This document shows, in pieces, positions 8,583 through 17,880 of a stretch of 64,000 bases of DNA. The position numbers and the translations under genes are program-made. Position 1 is the first letter of the stretch. Each line of letters starts with the position of its first letter. The notes beneath the pieces are model-generated. The model worked only from the letters and a program-made list of their open reading frames with translations. It was not told where the DNA came from and searched no databases. Origin of the DNA: CAWJHE01 sp963842455 (GTDB lineage Bacteria > Chloroflexota > Anaerolineae > Anaerolineales > UBA4823); contig CAWJHE010000017.1 of NCBI GenBank assembly GCA_963842455.1, positions 620,001 through 684,000 on the forward strand, read 5' to 3'.

Positions 8583-8644
8583 TTGAAATTAGCATGAAGA
8601 ATTGTATAATTGAACTCGGTGTCCATTTATGGGCATCGAGTTCA
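8583..8644 (+). promoter_or_regulatory. Promoter and 34-bp TetR-type operator of the exporter operon
   Basis: TTGAAA (8583-8588), 16-bp spacer and a perfect TATAAT (8605-8610) form a strong promoter. Directly after the -10 comes a long inverted repeat: TGAACTCGGTGTCCA (8611-8625) against TGGGCATCGAGTTCA (8630-8644), 13 of 15 positions paired and the outer 8 perfect. A repressor bound here would cover the transcription start. The divergent tetR gene next door is the natural candidate; that link is inferred. Confidence 0.8.
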
Positions 8645-8710
8645 TTTTACTATAGAAAGCAAATTTTGGAACAACACTACTCAGAAATCAGGAAGAAAGG
8701 ATCCACCCAG

Positions 8711-9475
8711 TTGCAGCCGGCCTCCAATCTCGAACAAAACCAGACTGCCTCACTTGAGCCAATAGTTCAGTTACGCCAGGTCAGTAAAAGTTACAAAACC
8801 CTGGCTGGTGATTTTGAGGCGTTAAAGGGAATCACCCTGGATGTCTATCCGGGGGAGTTCATTGGCATCCTGGGCAAATCTGGCGCCGGTAAATCCACCC
8901 TGGTGAATTTGATCACCGGAGCTGACCACCTGACCGGCGGGGAGATTTGGGTGAATGGTGAGCCTGTGTACAAATATCGGGAGAATGAAATTGCGTTGTG
9001 GCGCGGCCGCAACCTGGGCGTGGTCTTCCAATCCTTTCGACTGATGCCTAATCTATCCATCCTCGATAATGTCATGCTGCCCATGGATTTCAGCGGGCAA
9101 TTTCGCATTCCCAAAAGCGCCAATAAAGCCATGGAGCTATTGAGACAGGTAGAAATTGAAGAACATGCCAGAAAACTACCTGGGATGATCTCCGGCGGGC
9201 AGCAGCAACGTGTGGCCATCGCCCGCGCCCTGGCCAACGACCCGCCCATTATCATCGCCGATGAACCCACTGGACGCCTGGACAGCGTCACCGCCGACAC
9301 CATCATGAAGATCTTCGAAGGCCTGGTCGAGCGCGGCAAAACCGTCTTGATGGTCACCCACGATACCAGTTTCCTGGATCGCTTCTCGCGCGTGGTATGG
9401 ATGGCGGATGGCAAATTAACCAACGAGCCGCAAATTAAACCCTCCTGGAACGGTCACGGACAGCACAATGCTTGA
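8711..9475 (+). CDS. MacB/LolD-type ABC transporter ATP-binding protein
   Basis: 254 residues if started at TTG 8711, chosen because AAAGGA lies 8 bases ahead and any earlier start would lie upstream of, or inside, the operator. Walker A GKSGAGKST, signature SGGQQQRVAIARAL, Walker B IIIADEPTGRLD and the switch His in VTHDT are all intact. The sequence belongs to the LolD/MacB branch that powers FtsX-type permeases. It overlaps the next ATPase gene by 8 bases, and both share an operon with a permease and a membrane-fusion lipoprotein. The probable role is drug or lipopeptide export; the substrate is unknown. Confidence 0.9.
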   Translation: MQPASNLEQNQTASLEPIVQLRQVSKSYKTLAGDFEALKGITLDVYPGEFIGILGKSGAGKSTLVNLITGADHLTGGEIWVNGEPVYKYRENEIALWRGRNLGVVFQSFRLMPNLSILDNVMLPMDFSGQFRIPKSANKAMELLRQVEIEEHARKLPGMISGGQQQRVAIARALANDPPIIIADEPTGRLDSVTADTIMKIFEGLVERGKTVLMVTHDTSFLDRFSRVVWMADGKLTNEPQIKPSWNGHGQHNA

Positions 9476-10619
9476 TGCTTATCCAGTCCCCCACAGCCCA
9501 CCTTCCAACAATGGGCAGCCACTCATCCGCCTTGAAAAGGTCAATAAACTATTCAAGCTCGGAGCCGGGGAGTTCCAGGCGCTCAAAGATATTAACCTGC
9601 AATTCCGCCGGGGGGATTATGCCGCTATCATGGGCAAGTCCGGCAGCGGCAAGTCCACCCTGATCAACATGATCACCGGCATCGACACCCCCTCCTCAGG
9701 GAGCGTATGCGTGGGTGAAGTGGAACTTAACCGCATGAGCCAGGGAGAAATGGCTGTCTGGCGCGGCCCCAATATGGGCATCGTCTTCCAATTCTTCCAG
9801 CTGCTGCCCATGCTCACCGTTTTAGAAAACACCATCTTGCCGATTGATTTCACTAACCAATACCCGCAAGGCGAACGCACAAAGCGCGCCATGGAATTAT
9901 TGGATATGGTCGGTCTGGCAGATGTGGCTGATAAATTACCGGTGGCTCTATCCGGCGGACAGCAGCAAGCCGCCGCCATTGCCCGCGCCCTGGCCAACGA
10001 CCCGCCCATCCTGGTGGCGGATGAACCGACCGGCAACCTGGATTCACGCACCGCCGAACGCATCCTGACCATCTTCGAAGACCTGGCATTGCAGGGCAAA
10101 ACCATCCTGATCGTCACCCACGATATCAGCCTGGCGCAACGCGCCTCCCGGCGCATCCTGATCTCCGATGGGGAGGTCATCAACGAACACCTGGCCAAAG
10201 CCTTCCCCCACCTGCCGCATAACCTGCTGATGGAAATCAGCCACCTGGTCGCTGAAAAGTCCTATACACCCGGCTCGTCCCTTACGCAAAAGGGCAACAC
10301 CGATGCAGGCTTTTTCCTGGTGACCAAAGGACAGGTCGAAGTCCTGCGCCGCTGCGAGAAAGGCGACCAGGAAACGCTCGGGCAGATTGGTCCGGGAGAA
10401 TTTTTCAGCCTGCTGGATATCCAGGAGTCGCCCTCATGCGACCTGTGCTTCAAAGCCGCTCCCCAGGAAAATGTGGAAGTGCTCAGCCTGGATCGAGAAA
10501 CTTTTCAAAGGCTGATCGAGCGCGAAGCAAGCCTGGCCGAGCTCCTGCAGGCGCAAGCCAAACAGCGCAGCCAGGAATTCTGCCCGCGCCCTAAACGCAG
10601 GTTCTTCTGGAGACGATAA
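9468..10619 (+). CDS. ABC ATP-binding protein fused to cyclic-nucleotide-binding-like domain
   Basis: 383 residues. Residues about 18-245 are a MacB/LolD-type ATPase with Walker A GKSGSGKST, Walker B LVADEPTGNLD and switch region VTHDIS. The signature is LSGGQQQAAAIARAL: the usual RV after QQQ is AA. Residues about 250-365 form a cyclic-nucleotide-binding-type beta roll, with GFFLVTKGQVEVLRR and IGPGEFFSLLDI. The tail is very basic (RPKRRFFWRR). Such fusions are uncommon; the domain could sense a nucleotide or simply regulate the pump. Paired with the preceding ATPase, it probably forms a heterodimer on the FtsX permease. Confidence 0.85.
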   Translation: MLDAYPVPHSPPSNNGQPLIRLEKVNKLFKLGAGEFQALKDINLQFRRGDYAAIMGKSGSGKSTLINMITGIDTPSSGSVCVGEVELNRMSQGEMAVWRGPNMGIVFQFFQLLPMLTVLENTILPIDFTNQYPQGERTKRAMELLDMVGLADVADKLPVALSGGQQQAAAIARALANDPPILVADEPTGNLDSRTAERILTIFEDLALQGKTILIVTHDISLAQRASRRILISDGEVINEHLAKAFPHLPHNLLMEISHLVAEKSYTPGSSLTQKGNTDAGFFLVTKGQVEVLRRCEKGDQETLGQIGPGEFFSLLDIQESPSCDLCFKAAPQENVEVLSLDRETFQRLIEREASLAELLQAQAKQRSQEFCPRPKRRFFWRR

Positions 10620-10622
10620 CGC

Positions 10623-13031
10623 ATGTTCAGACCGCGCTGGCAAAAAGTCCTCTCCGATTTGTGGAGCAACAAAATCCGCACCTTACTGGTCGTAGCCTCG
10701 ATCGGCATCGGTCTATTCTCGGTCGGTTTGATCACCAATATGTATGTGATCCTGATCGAAGACTTGCGCACAGGTTACGCCGGCATCAACCCGGCCAATA
10801 TTCAGTTATCGCTTTCATCCTTTCATCCTGATCTTCTGGACCGCATCGAGCGGATTGATGGCGTCAACCAGGTGGAAGGCGCTTACCTTTTCAACCTGAG
10901 CGTGAAGACCGCCGATGGAAATTTTGAGCCTGTTCATATCAAATCTATCGACGATATTGAAGAAACACAGATCAACCGGCCCAGGGTGGTTGAGGGTACC
11001 TGGCCGCCAAAAGAGCGCGAGGTAGTCATCGACCGCTACCAGCGCGATGAGCTGTCTGCCCAAATTGGCGATGATGTCGAAATTGAGCTGCCCTCCGGCA
11101 AAATCCGCAAACTGCGCCTGGTAGGGGTGGTTTTCGACCAGTCCATCGGCTCTACAGACAGCGGTGGTTTCTTCCTGGCGCCTGTGCAAGCTTATATCAA
11201 CCACGACACCCAAACCTGGCTGGAACAACCCGATACCCTCAACCAGGTGTACATCACGGCAGCCGAAAACCCAAACGATCCGGATCACCTGCGCGTCCTG
11301 GCCAACCAGATCAACGACGAAATCGAAAAAACCGGGCTATTTATCGGCAGCACGAATATTCGCGCTTCAGATGATCACCCCAACAGCGTATTCGTCGAAG
11401 CTATCTCCAGCGTGCTCTTCCTGTTAGGCTTCCTGATCATGTTTTTAAGCGCCTTCCTGATCACCAACACCCTGGCAGCCCTGCTCAACCAGCAAATCCA
11501 GCAGATTGGGATCATGAAGTCCGTCGGCGCTCGCCGTAACCAGATCATCCTGGTCTATATGATTTTGATCTTTATTTTTGGCATTACGGCTTTTATCATC
11601 TCAGCGCCGCTTTCCAGTTGGGCATCCTATGCCTTCCTGGAATTCCTGGGCGGCGCGATCAATATGGAGCTGCAGGGCTTCCGGGTCATCCCGTTGGGAA
11701 TCATCCTGCAACTGATTATCGCCCTGATCGTGCCGCAGATCGCCGGCTTCGTGCCCATCTGGCAGGGAACGCGTATTTCCGTGGCGGATGCCTTCAGCGG
11801 CTACTCGCAGGAAAACCCGCCCAGCCAGAAAAACTGGGTCGACCGGGCCATCGGCGGCAACAAGAAGATCTCTCGCCCACTGCTAATTTCCTTGCGCAAC
11901 ACCTTCCGCCGTAAAATTCGGCTGGCATTAACCCTGCTGACCCTGACCCTGGGCGGAGCCATTTTTATCGCCACCTTCAATGTGCAGGGGTCGCTAAACA
12001 AATACATGGAGCGCATCGGTCAATACTTCCTGGCAGATATTAACCTGACTTTATCGCAGAACTACCGCGCCGCCGAAATCGAGTACGCCGTTAACCAGGT
12101 GCCCGGCATCCGCCAGGTAGAGGGCTGGGCTGCCGCCCCAGCGGAGATCGTCATGCCGGATGGCTCATCTGGCGAAACCATCAGCCTGCTGGCGCCCCCC
12201 TCCAACAGCACCCTGGTCAAGCCGGTGCTGTTGCAAGGCCGCTGGATCATCCCCGACGATATGAATGCCATCGTTTTGAACGAGCGCTTTATCAACCTCT
12301 TCCCAGACATGCAACCTGGGGATACCTTGCGCCTCAAAGTTCTGGGCAAAGAGAGCGACATGATCGTGGTGGGCTTTTTCCAGCTCGCCGGGCGCAGCGG
12401 CGGCTACCTGGGTTACACCACTTACGAACACTTATCCGACCTGATGGGCACATCCAAGCAAGCCAGCGTCTACCGCATCCTGGCAGACGAACCCGATCTG
12501 AGCTTGAAGGAACAAGAGGCGCTTGGGGAGCTAATTGACGATCATCTCAGAGCCCAGGGATATGCCATCTCCGAGATTTCCGCCGGGCAATCCATGACCA
12601 AAAAGACCTCGGATGGGATTAACATCCTGATCGGCTTTTTGCTGGTGATGGCCTCCCTGACGGCAGCAGTCGGCAGCATTGGGCTGACCGGCACAATGAG
12701 CCTGAACGTGCTGGAACGCACACGTGAAATCGGGATCACGCGCGCCATTGGAGCCTCCAACCGCACGGTGATGAACCTGGTGATTGTGGAAGGCGTCCTG
12801 ATCGGCATGCTGAGCTGGCTGTTCGGCGCGCTGCTCTCCTTCCCCATCAGCACCATCATGTCCAACGCCATTAACTTATCCTTGTTCGGCGCGCCAGCTG
12901 CCTTTACCTTCACCCCCACTGGGGTGATCCTGTGGCTGGTCGCCGTTTTACTGCTTTCAGTCCTGGCCAGCGTCATGCCGGCGCGCAACGCCGCCCGCCT
13001 GACCATCCGCGAAGTGCTGGCTTATGAATAA
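10623..13031 (+). CDS. FtsX-family ABC transporter permease (MacB-like, double module)
   Basis: 802 residues. An N-terminal membrane helix (about 18-42) is followed by a periplasmic-type MacB_PCD domain (about 45-255), then an FtsX module with several helices (about 265-390). A second module repeats this order: helix near 440, extracytoplasmic domain about 455-660, and FtsX helices about 670-795. The fingerprint QIGIMKSVGARRNQI and its counterpart TREIGITRAIGASNRTV mark the two modules. Such double permeases work with LolD/MacB ATPases by mechanotransmission. It starts 4 bp after the second ATPase gene. Confidence 0.92.
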   Translation: MFRPRWQKVLSDLWSNKIRTLLVVASIGIGLFSVGLITNMYVILIEDLRTGYAGINPANIQLSLSSFHPDLLDRIERIDGVNQVEGAYLFNLSVKTADGNFEPVHIKSIDDIEETQINRPRVVEGTWPPKEREVVIDRYQRDELSAQIGDDVEIELPSGKIRKLRLVGVVFDQSIGSTDSGGFFLAPVQAYINHDTQTWLEQPDTLNQVYITAAENPNDPDHLRVLANQINDEIEKTGLFIGSTNIRASDDHPNSVFVEAISSVLFLLGFLIMFLSAFLITNTLAALLNQQIQQIGIMKSVGARRNQIILVYMILIFIFGITAFIISAPLSSWASYAFLEFLGGAINMELQGFRVIPLGIILQLIIALIVPQIAGFVPIWQGTRISVADAFSGYSQENPPSQKNWVDRAIGGNKKISRPLLISLRNTFRRKIRLALTLLTLTLGGAIFIATFNVQGSLNKYMERIGQYFLADINLTLSQNYRAAEIEYAVNQVPGIRQVEGWAAAPAEIVMPDGSSGETISLLAPPSNSTLVKPVLLQGRWIIPDDMNAIVLNERFINLFPDMQPGDTLRLKVLGKESDMIVVGFFQLAGRSGGYLGYTTYEHLSDLMGTSKQASVYRILADEPDLSLKEQEALGELIDDHLRAQGYAISEISAGQSMTKKTSDGINILIGFLLVMASLTAAVGSIGLTGTMSLNVLERTREIGITRAIGASNRTVMNLVIVEGVLIGMLSWLFGALLSFPISTIMSNAINLSLFGAPAAFTFTPTGVILWLVAVLLLSVLASVMPARNAARLTIREVLAYE

Positions 13032-13076
13032 ACGACCATGCTACGACTTATCTTGAACCAAAGGAAGATTGAAGAA

Positions 13077-14266
13077 ATGAAACCCGTGAAAAAGACTTAC
13101 TATCCACTGATCCTGCTGCTCCTGGCTGCCAGCCTGGTCCTGGGCGGCTGCTCGCTGATCGAAGGCGAAAAGGAAGAATTGCCAGCTGCCATCCAGGCGC
13201 CGGTTACCACCGCCGATTCCCTGGTAATTGCCGAGGGAAATGTTGTCCCACGTGAAGACGCCCACCTGTTTTTCAACACTGGCGGCCTGGTTGCCGAAGT
13301 GCTGGTGGAAGAAGGTCAGCGCGTCTCCCAGGGCGATGTCCTGATCCGCCTGGGCGAGCGCCAAAACTATGAAGCAGCCCTGACCGCGGCCAACCTGGAG
13401 CTGGTGAGCGCCCAAAAGCAATTTGACGATTTGAACGACAAAGCCTCCCTGGCCTATAACCAGGCGCTGGCAGACCTGCGCACTGCCGAACAGGCCCTCA
13501 CACTGGCGGAGCAAGAGCTGGCTGACCTGGATACCGACGACTTCAAGGATGATATCGATGACGCTAAAAATGACGTCACCGACGCCGAAGAAGACCTGGA
13601 AGACGCCCAGGAAGAATTCGATAAAAACAAGGACCTGGATGAGGACAACACACGGCGCAAGAATGCCGAGGATGACCTGGAAGAAGCCCAAGATGATTTA
13701 GAACAGGCTGTGCGCGACCTGAACCTGCTGGTCAACGAGCTGGACCAGGCGCGGGCAACCCTATCCCTGGCCCAGGCGCGCTGGATGATCTGCACCGCGA
13801 AGTCGAAGCGCGCAAGGATGGTCCCGATCCTGACGAGCTGGCCCTGGCAGGCGCCCGCCTGGATAACGCCAAGACCCAGCTCAGCTCGGCGCAAGCCGCC
13901 ATGGACAGGCTGGACCTGACCGCACCCTTTGACGGCGTGGTGGTGAAAGTTGACGCCTTTGCCGGCGAGCGTGTGCTGCCCAACCAGGCGGTGATCATCC
14001 TGGCCGACCTGGACACCCTGTATGTCGAGACCAACGACCTGACCGAAAACGAAGTGGTCAAGATCCGCGAGGGGCAAAGTGTGCTCCTGGCGCCAGACGC
14101 CCTGCCCGAGCTGCAGCTCAACGGGCGGGTCGAGAGCATCAGCCAGGTCTTTGGCGAGCGCGCCGGCGATATTGTCTACCGTGTGCGCATCTCCCTGGAC
14201 GAAAGCGACCCACGCTTACGCTGGGGCATGACGGTGGAAGCGCGTTTCGAAACCAGCGCGCCATAA
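13077..14266 (+). CDS. Membrane-fusion (HlyD/RND-type) lipoprotein, frameshifted
   Basis: About 396 residues in two frames. A lipobox (VLGGC) ends the signal peptide at about residue 24. Half of a biotinyl-lipoyl-like domain follows (about 60-100, with LVAEVLVEEGQRVSQGDVL), then a long, strongly acidic coiled coil (about 100-245). The second frame holds the closing hairpin (MDRLDLTAPFDGVVVKVDAF) and beta-barrel. The frame changes at 13783-13785, where one G appears lost from TGGGAT: the restored reading WDDLHREVEA joins the halves. It is the adaptor of the adjacent exporter; in organisms without an outer membrane it would act as a surface scaffold. Confidence 0.85.
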
Positions 14267-14278
14267 AATCTAAACGAG

Positions 14279-14734
14279 ATGTGGTACAACACCCTGCTCA
14301 GCTGGCTGCTGCGCTCCCCTTTTCACGGGTTCTTGAGCGGCAATATGATGATCATCAGCTTCCGCGGACGCAAGAGCGGAAAAGCCTACAGCACGCCGGT
14401 CAACTATTTTCGAGCGCCGGGCGAGCAGGGTGAGTACCTGGTTACTTTTAGCAAACCAGAACGAGTGTGGTGGCGTAACCTGCGCGGTGGCGCTCAGGTT
14501 ACGCTACACTTGCAAGGAAAAACAGTCAGGGGGCAAGCAACAGCCAGCCAGGATGTAGACCTGGCAATGAAATACCTTATCTTTTTTTTGACCCGCAACC
14601 CCAAGGTGGCACGCTATTTTGACGTGCAGATGACCCCCGAAAACCTGCCCGAAGAACCCAGCCTGGCGCAAGCCGCCGCTAAGCTGGTGGTGGTGTTGAC
14701 CCGAGTGGGCAAAGAGGCTCACTACCATGTGTAA
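14279..14734 (+). CDS. Nitroreductase/deazaflavin-dependent oxidoreductase family protein (DDN-like)
   Basis: 151 residues, with the pattern of the F420H2-dependent DDN/FDOR split-barrel family: a hydrophobic N-terminus, then FRGRKSGKAYSTPVNYF (about 27-43) and WWRNLRGGAQVTLHLQGK. Family members bind F420, FAD or heme, and some reduce nitroimidazoles or quinones. The cofactor cannot be read here, and no F420 biosynthesis gene is in the window. It begins 12 bp after the membrane-fusion gene, so it is probably the last gene of the exporter operon. Confidence 0.75.
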   Translation: MWYNTLLSWLLRSPFHGFLSGNMMIISFRGRKSGKAYSTPVNYFRAPGEQGEYLVTFSKPERVWWRNLRGGAQVTLHLQGKTVRGQATASQDVDLAMKYLIFFLTRNPKVARYFDVQMTPENLPEEPSLAQAAAKLVVVLTRVGKEAHYHV

Positions 14735-14783
14735 CAGTTAGTAGAGAATTTTCATTTCCCAAATGTCCGGTGAGTCTACACAA

Positions 14784-14799
14784 GGTGCTAAACAGCACC
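14784..14799 (+). terminator. Possible terminator after exporter operon
   Basis: A short hairpin GGTGCT/AGCACC (14784-14789 and 14794-14799, AAAC-type loop) lies in the 121-bp gap between convergent genes, followed about 10 bases on by TTTTCTTTT. The stem is only 6 bp, so the call is tentative. Confidence 0.4.
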
Positions 14800-14855
14800 A
14801 TTAACAAGTCTTTTCTTTTGTTTGTTGCAAACCCATGTCTTCTTCACCCTGACAT

Positions 14856-15782
14856 TTACCCAGAGGTTGCATATGGAGAAAATACCTCTTCGGCAATACT
14901 CGTATTTACTACTTCTGAGAATGGGTATGGCTCGTTTATCAAGCCATAATTGGCTATAATTGTTTGATACCTATTAAAAGATTTCTCTGGTATTTTAATA
15001 GAGTTAGCCCACATATAACCACTGCGCAATCGTTTGATTGAACGAGTTAGAATAGATAAAGTAATATCCGGAAAACGGTGCTCTAAGACTCTTGCAATTT
15101 CATCTGACTCATGGCTTTGGATCCAATCCAGGGAATATTGAATAGCACGAGCAAACCTTGTGACTGGTTTATCCTTATGGTTGATGAACTTCGGGACAGT
15201 ATAGAATACACTCCATGGTACAGATCCACCGATTTCTGCTAATGTAGTAGCAATATAATAACCTTTATCCTCTAAAATTTCGGACTCTGAAGATCTTACC
15301 AGATAGTAATCAGCAAATCCTGAAAGCCACAAGTGCATTGTTGTTGATTTGTCTAGATCTCGTACAATAGTGATCGAATCTAAGTCAACATTAGCTTCCA
15401 TCATTAAGCCTTCAAGAAACATCCACTGACTTGTGGAACTCATGGATAATAGAAGCTTTTTATTGTAAAGATCTTTCCATGTGAAATCTTGAATTGGTTT
15501 GCGCGACATGATGACTTGAGGATTCCGATTGCATACCATGGCAAAAATAGGGAAATCACCAATTTTATTTTTATAAGTAATAGGTATCCATATACCACCC
15601 AAAGCAATGTCTGCTTTTCCCGTTAACAAATTATCGGCTAACCAAGAGCTACCTGGTCCAGCACTGATGCTCGTATCTACCTCGAGGTTTTCTTCCTCAA
15701 AAAATCCGAGGTCTTGAGCAAGATATGCCGGGGCGTAATTGGGTGCTGGTCCAGAAGGAGTTACTCGAATCAAGTCTCCCAT
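14856..15782 (-). CDS. NMT1/THI5-like substrate-binding protein without signal peptide
   Basis: 308 residues from ATG 15782 (MGDLIRVTPSGPAPNYAPAY), the only well-placed start; the reading frame continues upstream but without plausible initiation. The fold is a type 2 periplasmic-binding protein of the NMT1 group: APAYLAQDLGFFEEENLEVD, ADIALGGIWIPI, then LWLSGFADYYLV. Relatives bind thiamine precursors, alkanesulfonates, nitrate or riboflavin. No signal peptide or lipobox is visible, unusual for an importer component; it may be cytoplasmic, or its N-terminus may be lost. It follows a polar amino-acid transporter set on the same strand. Confidence 0.72.
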   Translation of the reverse strand: MGDLIRVTPSGPAPNYAPAYLAQDLGFFEEENLEVDTSISAGPGSSWLADNLLTGKADIALGGIWIPITYKNKIGDFPIFAMVCNRNPQVIMSRKPIQDFTWKDLYNKKLLLSMSSTSQWMFLEGLMMEANVDLDSITIVRDLDKSTTMHLWLSGFADYYLVRSSESEILEDKGYYIATTLAEIGGSVPWSVFYTVPKFINHKDKPVTRFARAIQYSLDWIQSHESDEIARVLEHRFPDITLSILTRSIKRLRSGYMWANSIKIPEKSFNRYQTIIANYGLINEPYPFSEVVNTSIAEEVFSPYATSG

Positions 15783-16025
15783 AATTCTCTTTATCCTTGT
15801 TATTTTGTGAAATTTAATTACACTCTTTGAGGAAACAGCTTTCATCCAAGCTGCTTAAGCCCATTATCTACATATCCTTCTGAATTTGTAGTTAGAATAC
15901 TTGTCGAATGTATGTTTATCTTTATTGATTGTTCTTTCTAATATTTATTAGTGATCAGAAAGATTCTTACCTGCCTGGTTTGAATTAGGGCGAATAATTT
16001 AGCCTGTATTAATTCATCCCAAACT

Positions 16026-16790
16026 CTACAACAGTTTAGAGAAAAATTCTCGTGTACGTTCTTGTTGAGGATGGCTGATAACATCGTGGGGACTGCCTGC
16101 TTCAACGACAATCCCACCATCCATGAAAATCAACTCATCACCCACTTCTCTTGCAAAACCAATTTCATGGGTAACCACAATCATCGTTATTCCCTCAATC
16201 GCTAACTCCCGCATTGTGTCCAAGACTTCCCCCACAAGTTCAGGGTCCAAAGCTGATGTAGGCTCATCAAAGAGCATAAGTTTGGGTTGCATAGATAGTG
16301 CACGAGCAATTGCTACCCGCTGCTGTTCACCACCAGAGAGTTGAATAGGGTGATTATCTAATTTACTTTCTAATCCAACTTTTTTCAAAAGAGATATTGC
16401 ACGTTCATACACCACATCCTTAGATTCCTTTTTCACCAGGATTGGACCCAACATCACATTCTCTAATACAGTCTTATGCGAGTAAAGATTGAAATTTTGG
16501 AAGACCATACCAATTGATGCTCGATCCTGACATATCTCGCGTTCATGCTTTTCGTAAACCTTGCCATCTTTTTCTGTGTATCCCACAAGCTTTCCTGCAA
16601 CATAAATTCTGCCGGCATCAATATGTTCAAGATGATTAATGCAACGTAATAGCGTACTTTTTCCTGAGCCGGAAGGACCGACAATGCAAACGACCTGACC
16701 TGGTTGAACATCTAAGTTAATTCCTTTTAGTACGGCCAATTTACCAAATGATTTATAGATGTTCTTAATTTGCACCATTGGTTCTTGCAT
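16026..16790 (-). CDS. Polar amino-acid ABC transporter ATP-binding protein (GlnQ-like)
   Basis: 254 residues, all ATPase motifs intact: Walker A GPSGSGKST, signature LSGGEQQRVAIARAL, Walker B LMLFDEPTSALDPELV and switch His in VVTHEIGFAREV. The DPELVGEVL stretch after Walker B marks the GlnQ/HisP/ArtP group. A strong AGGGAGG site precedes the ATG. The gene is third in a minus-strand set after a binding protein and a permease, so it energises uptake of an amino acid or related compound. Confidence 0.93.
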   Translation of the reverse strand: MQEPMVQIKNIYKSFGKLAVLKGINLDVQPGQVVCIVGPSGSGKSTLLRCINHLEHIDAGRIYVAGKLVGYTEKDGKVYEKHEREICQDRASIGMVFQNFNLYSHKTVLENVMLGPILVKKESKDVVYERAISLLKKVGLESKLDNHPIQLSGGEQQRVAIARALSMQPKLMLFDEPTSALDPELVGEVLDTMRELAIEGITMIVVTHEIGFAREVGDELIFMDGGIVVEAGSPHDVISHPQQERTREFFSKLL

Positions 16791-16829
16791 TATGCACCTC
16801 CCTTTATTTGAAATTTGCGAGGTACTAAA

Positions 16830-17733
16830 TTAGTATAGATTCTTGAGAAGGTTTTCCCTTTTTGTTTTTTCAGCACCAGCAGAGTATTTATCTTCCAGGA
16901 AGGATTGTCCAATACTACCAATTGTTGTCAATACAAGATACCAAATACTGGCAACGATTAACAGTTCAACGATGAGGTAATTTCCATAGTAAATTATCTG
17001 CGCTTGAGTGAGTAAATCTTTCGCAGCAATTACAGAGACTAAGGCAGTTGACTTTAATATGGCAATTGCTTGATTGCCAGTGGCAGGAATGATAACTCGC
17101 ATCGACTGAGGTAATATGATTTGCCACATCGTTTGAGAACTTGACATCCCCTGTGAGAGTGCAGCTTCTTTTTGGCCAATAGGAACAGACAATATTCCAC
17201 CTCGAATAATCTCGGCCATATACGCCCCTTGATAAAGACCAAGTGATAATAACGCAGTAAAATATGGTGACATGATTGAATTTGTCGAAATTGAGAAGCG
17301 TCCTATCCCGAAAGTTGGAATGAACAATGCCAGATTGAAGAAAAATATAATCTGAACTAGAAGAGGCGTACCACGAAATATCCATATATATCCAGCACTC
17401 AATATCTTTGGAATCGCACTCTCTGATAAAGCCATCAAGGCAGCAATGATGCCTATGATACTTCCAAAGAGAACGGTAAGAACAGTGAGTTGGATTGTCA
17501 TCCACAAGCCTGAAAGTATAGCTTCTAGAAACAAGTAGTGACGAACTTGATCCCAACGTATATTTTTACTCGTCGCGAAAAATAAAAGCAATCGCAATAA
17601 AAATTATTATGGAAACTATCGTAATGATAATATTTCCCCAATGCCGACGAGGGATAGCTTGGATTGGTACCGCCGGATTCTCGATTGAATTTTCTGTTGA
17701 TGAAGAAGTTTCGACCGTGTTGGATATTCTCAT
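16830..17733 (-). CDS. Polar amino-acid ABC transporter permease, frameshifted
   Basis: About 300 residues. From ATG 17733 a Ser/Thr-rich N-terminus is followed by a membrane helix (ITIVSIIIFIAIAFIF), after which the frame stops. Skipping one base of the five-base A run at 17578-17582 (T5 on the coding strand) restores the continuous reading ATSKNIRWDQVRHYL and the HisMQ-type permease: LSGLWMTIQLTVLTVLFGSI, FRGTPLLVQIIFFF, and the EAA-like loop GMSSSQTMWQIILPQS. It is the channel subunit partnering the ATPase that starts 39 bp downstream. The break is in a homopolymer and is probably a sequencing error. Confidence 0.87.
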
Positions 17734-17756
17734 TTTACTTTTTCCCTAAATTAATT

Positions 17757-17833
17757 ACCCGATATGCAAGCAATCCAAAGCTCAAAAAGGAATTTTTTCG
17801 TGAGGTTTCCAACAAGAATATGCACATCGGGTA
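17757..17833. repeat. Long-spaced inverted repeat between binding-protein and permease genes
   Basis: TACCCGATATGCA (17757-17769) and TGCACATCGGGTA (17821-17833) pair at 12 of 13 positions across a 51-base loop. It lies in the 147-bp gap between the substrate-binding gene and the permease gene of the same operon. Hairpins here often stabilise the binding-protein mRNA or reduce read-through so that the binding protein is made in excess; that role is inferred. Confidence 0.5.
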
Positions 17834-17880
17834 AAATTATCCACACCAAATTGTATTATGAGCTTAGTTATAGAAGATCA

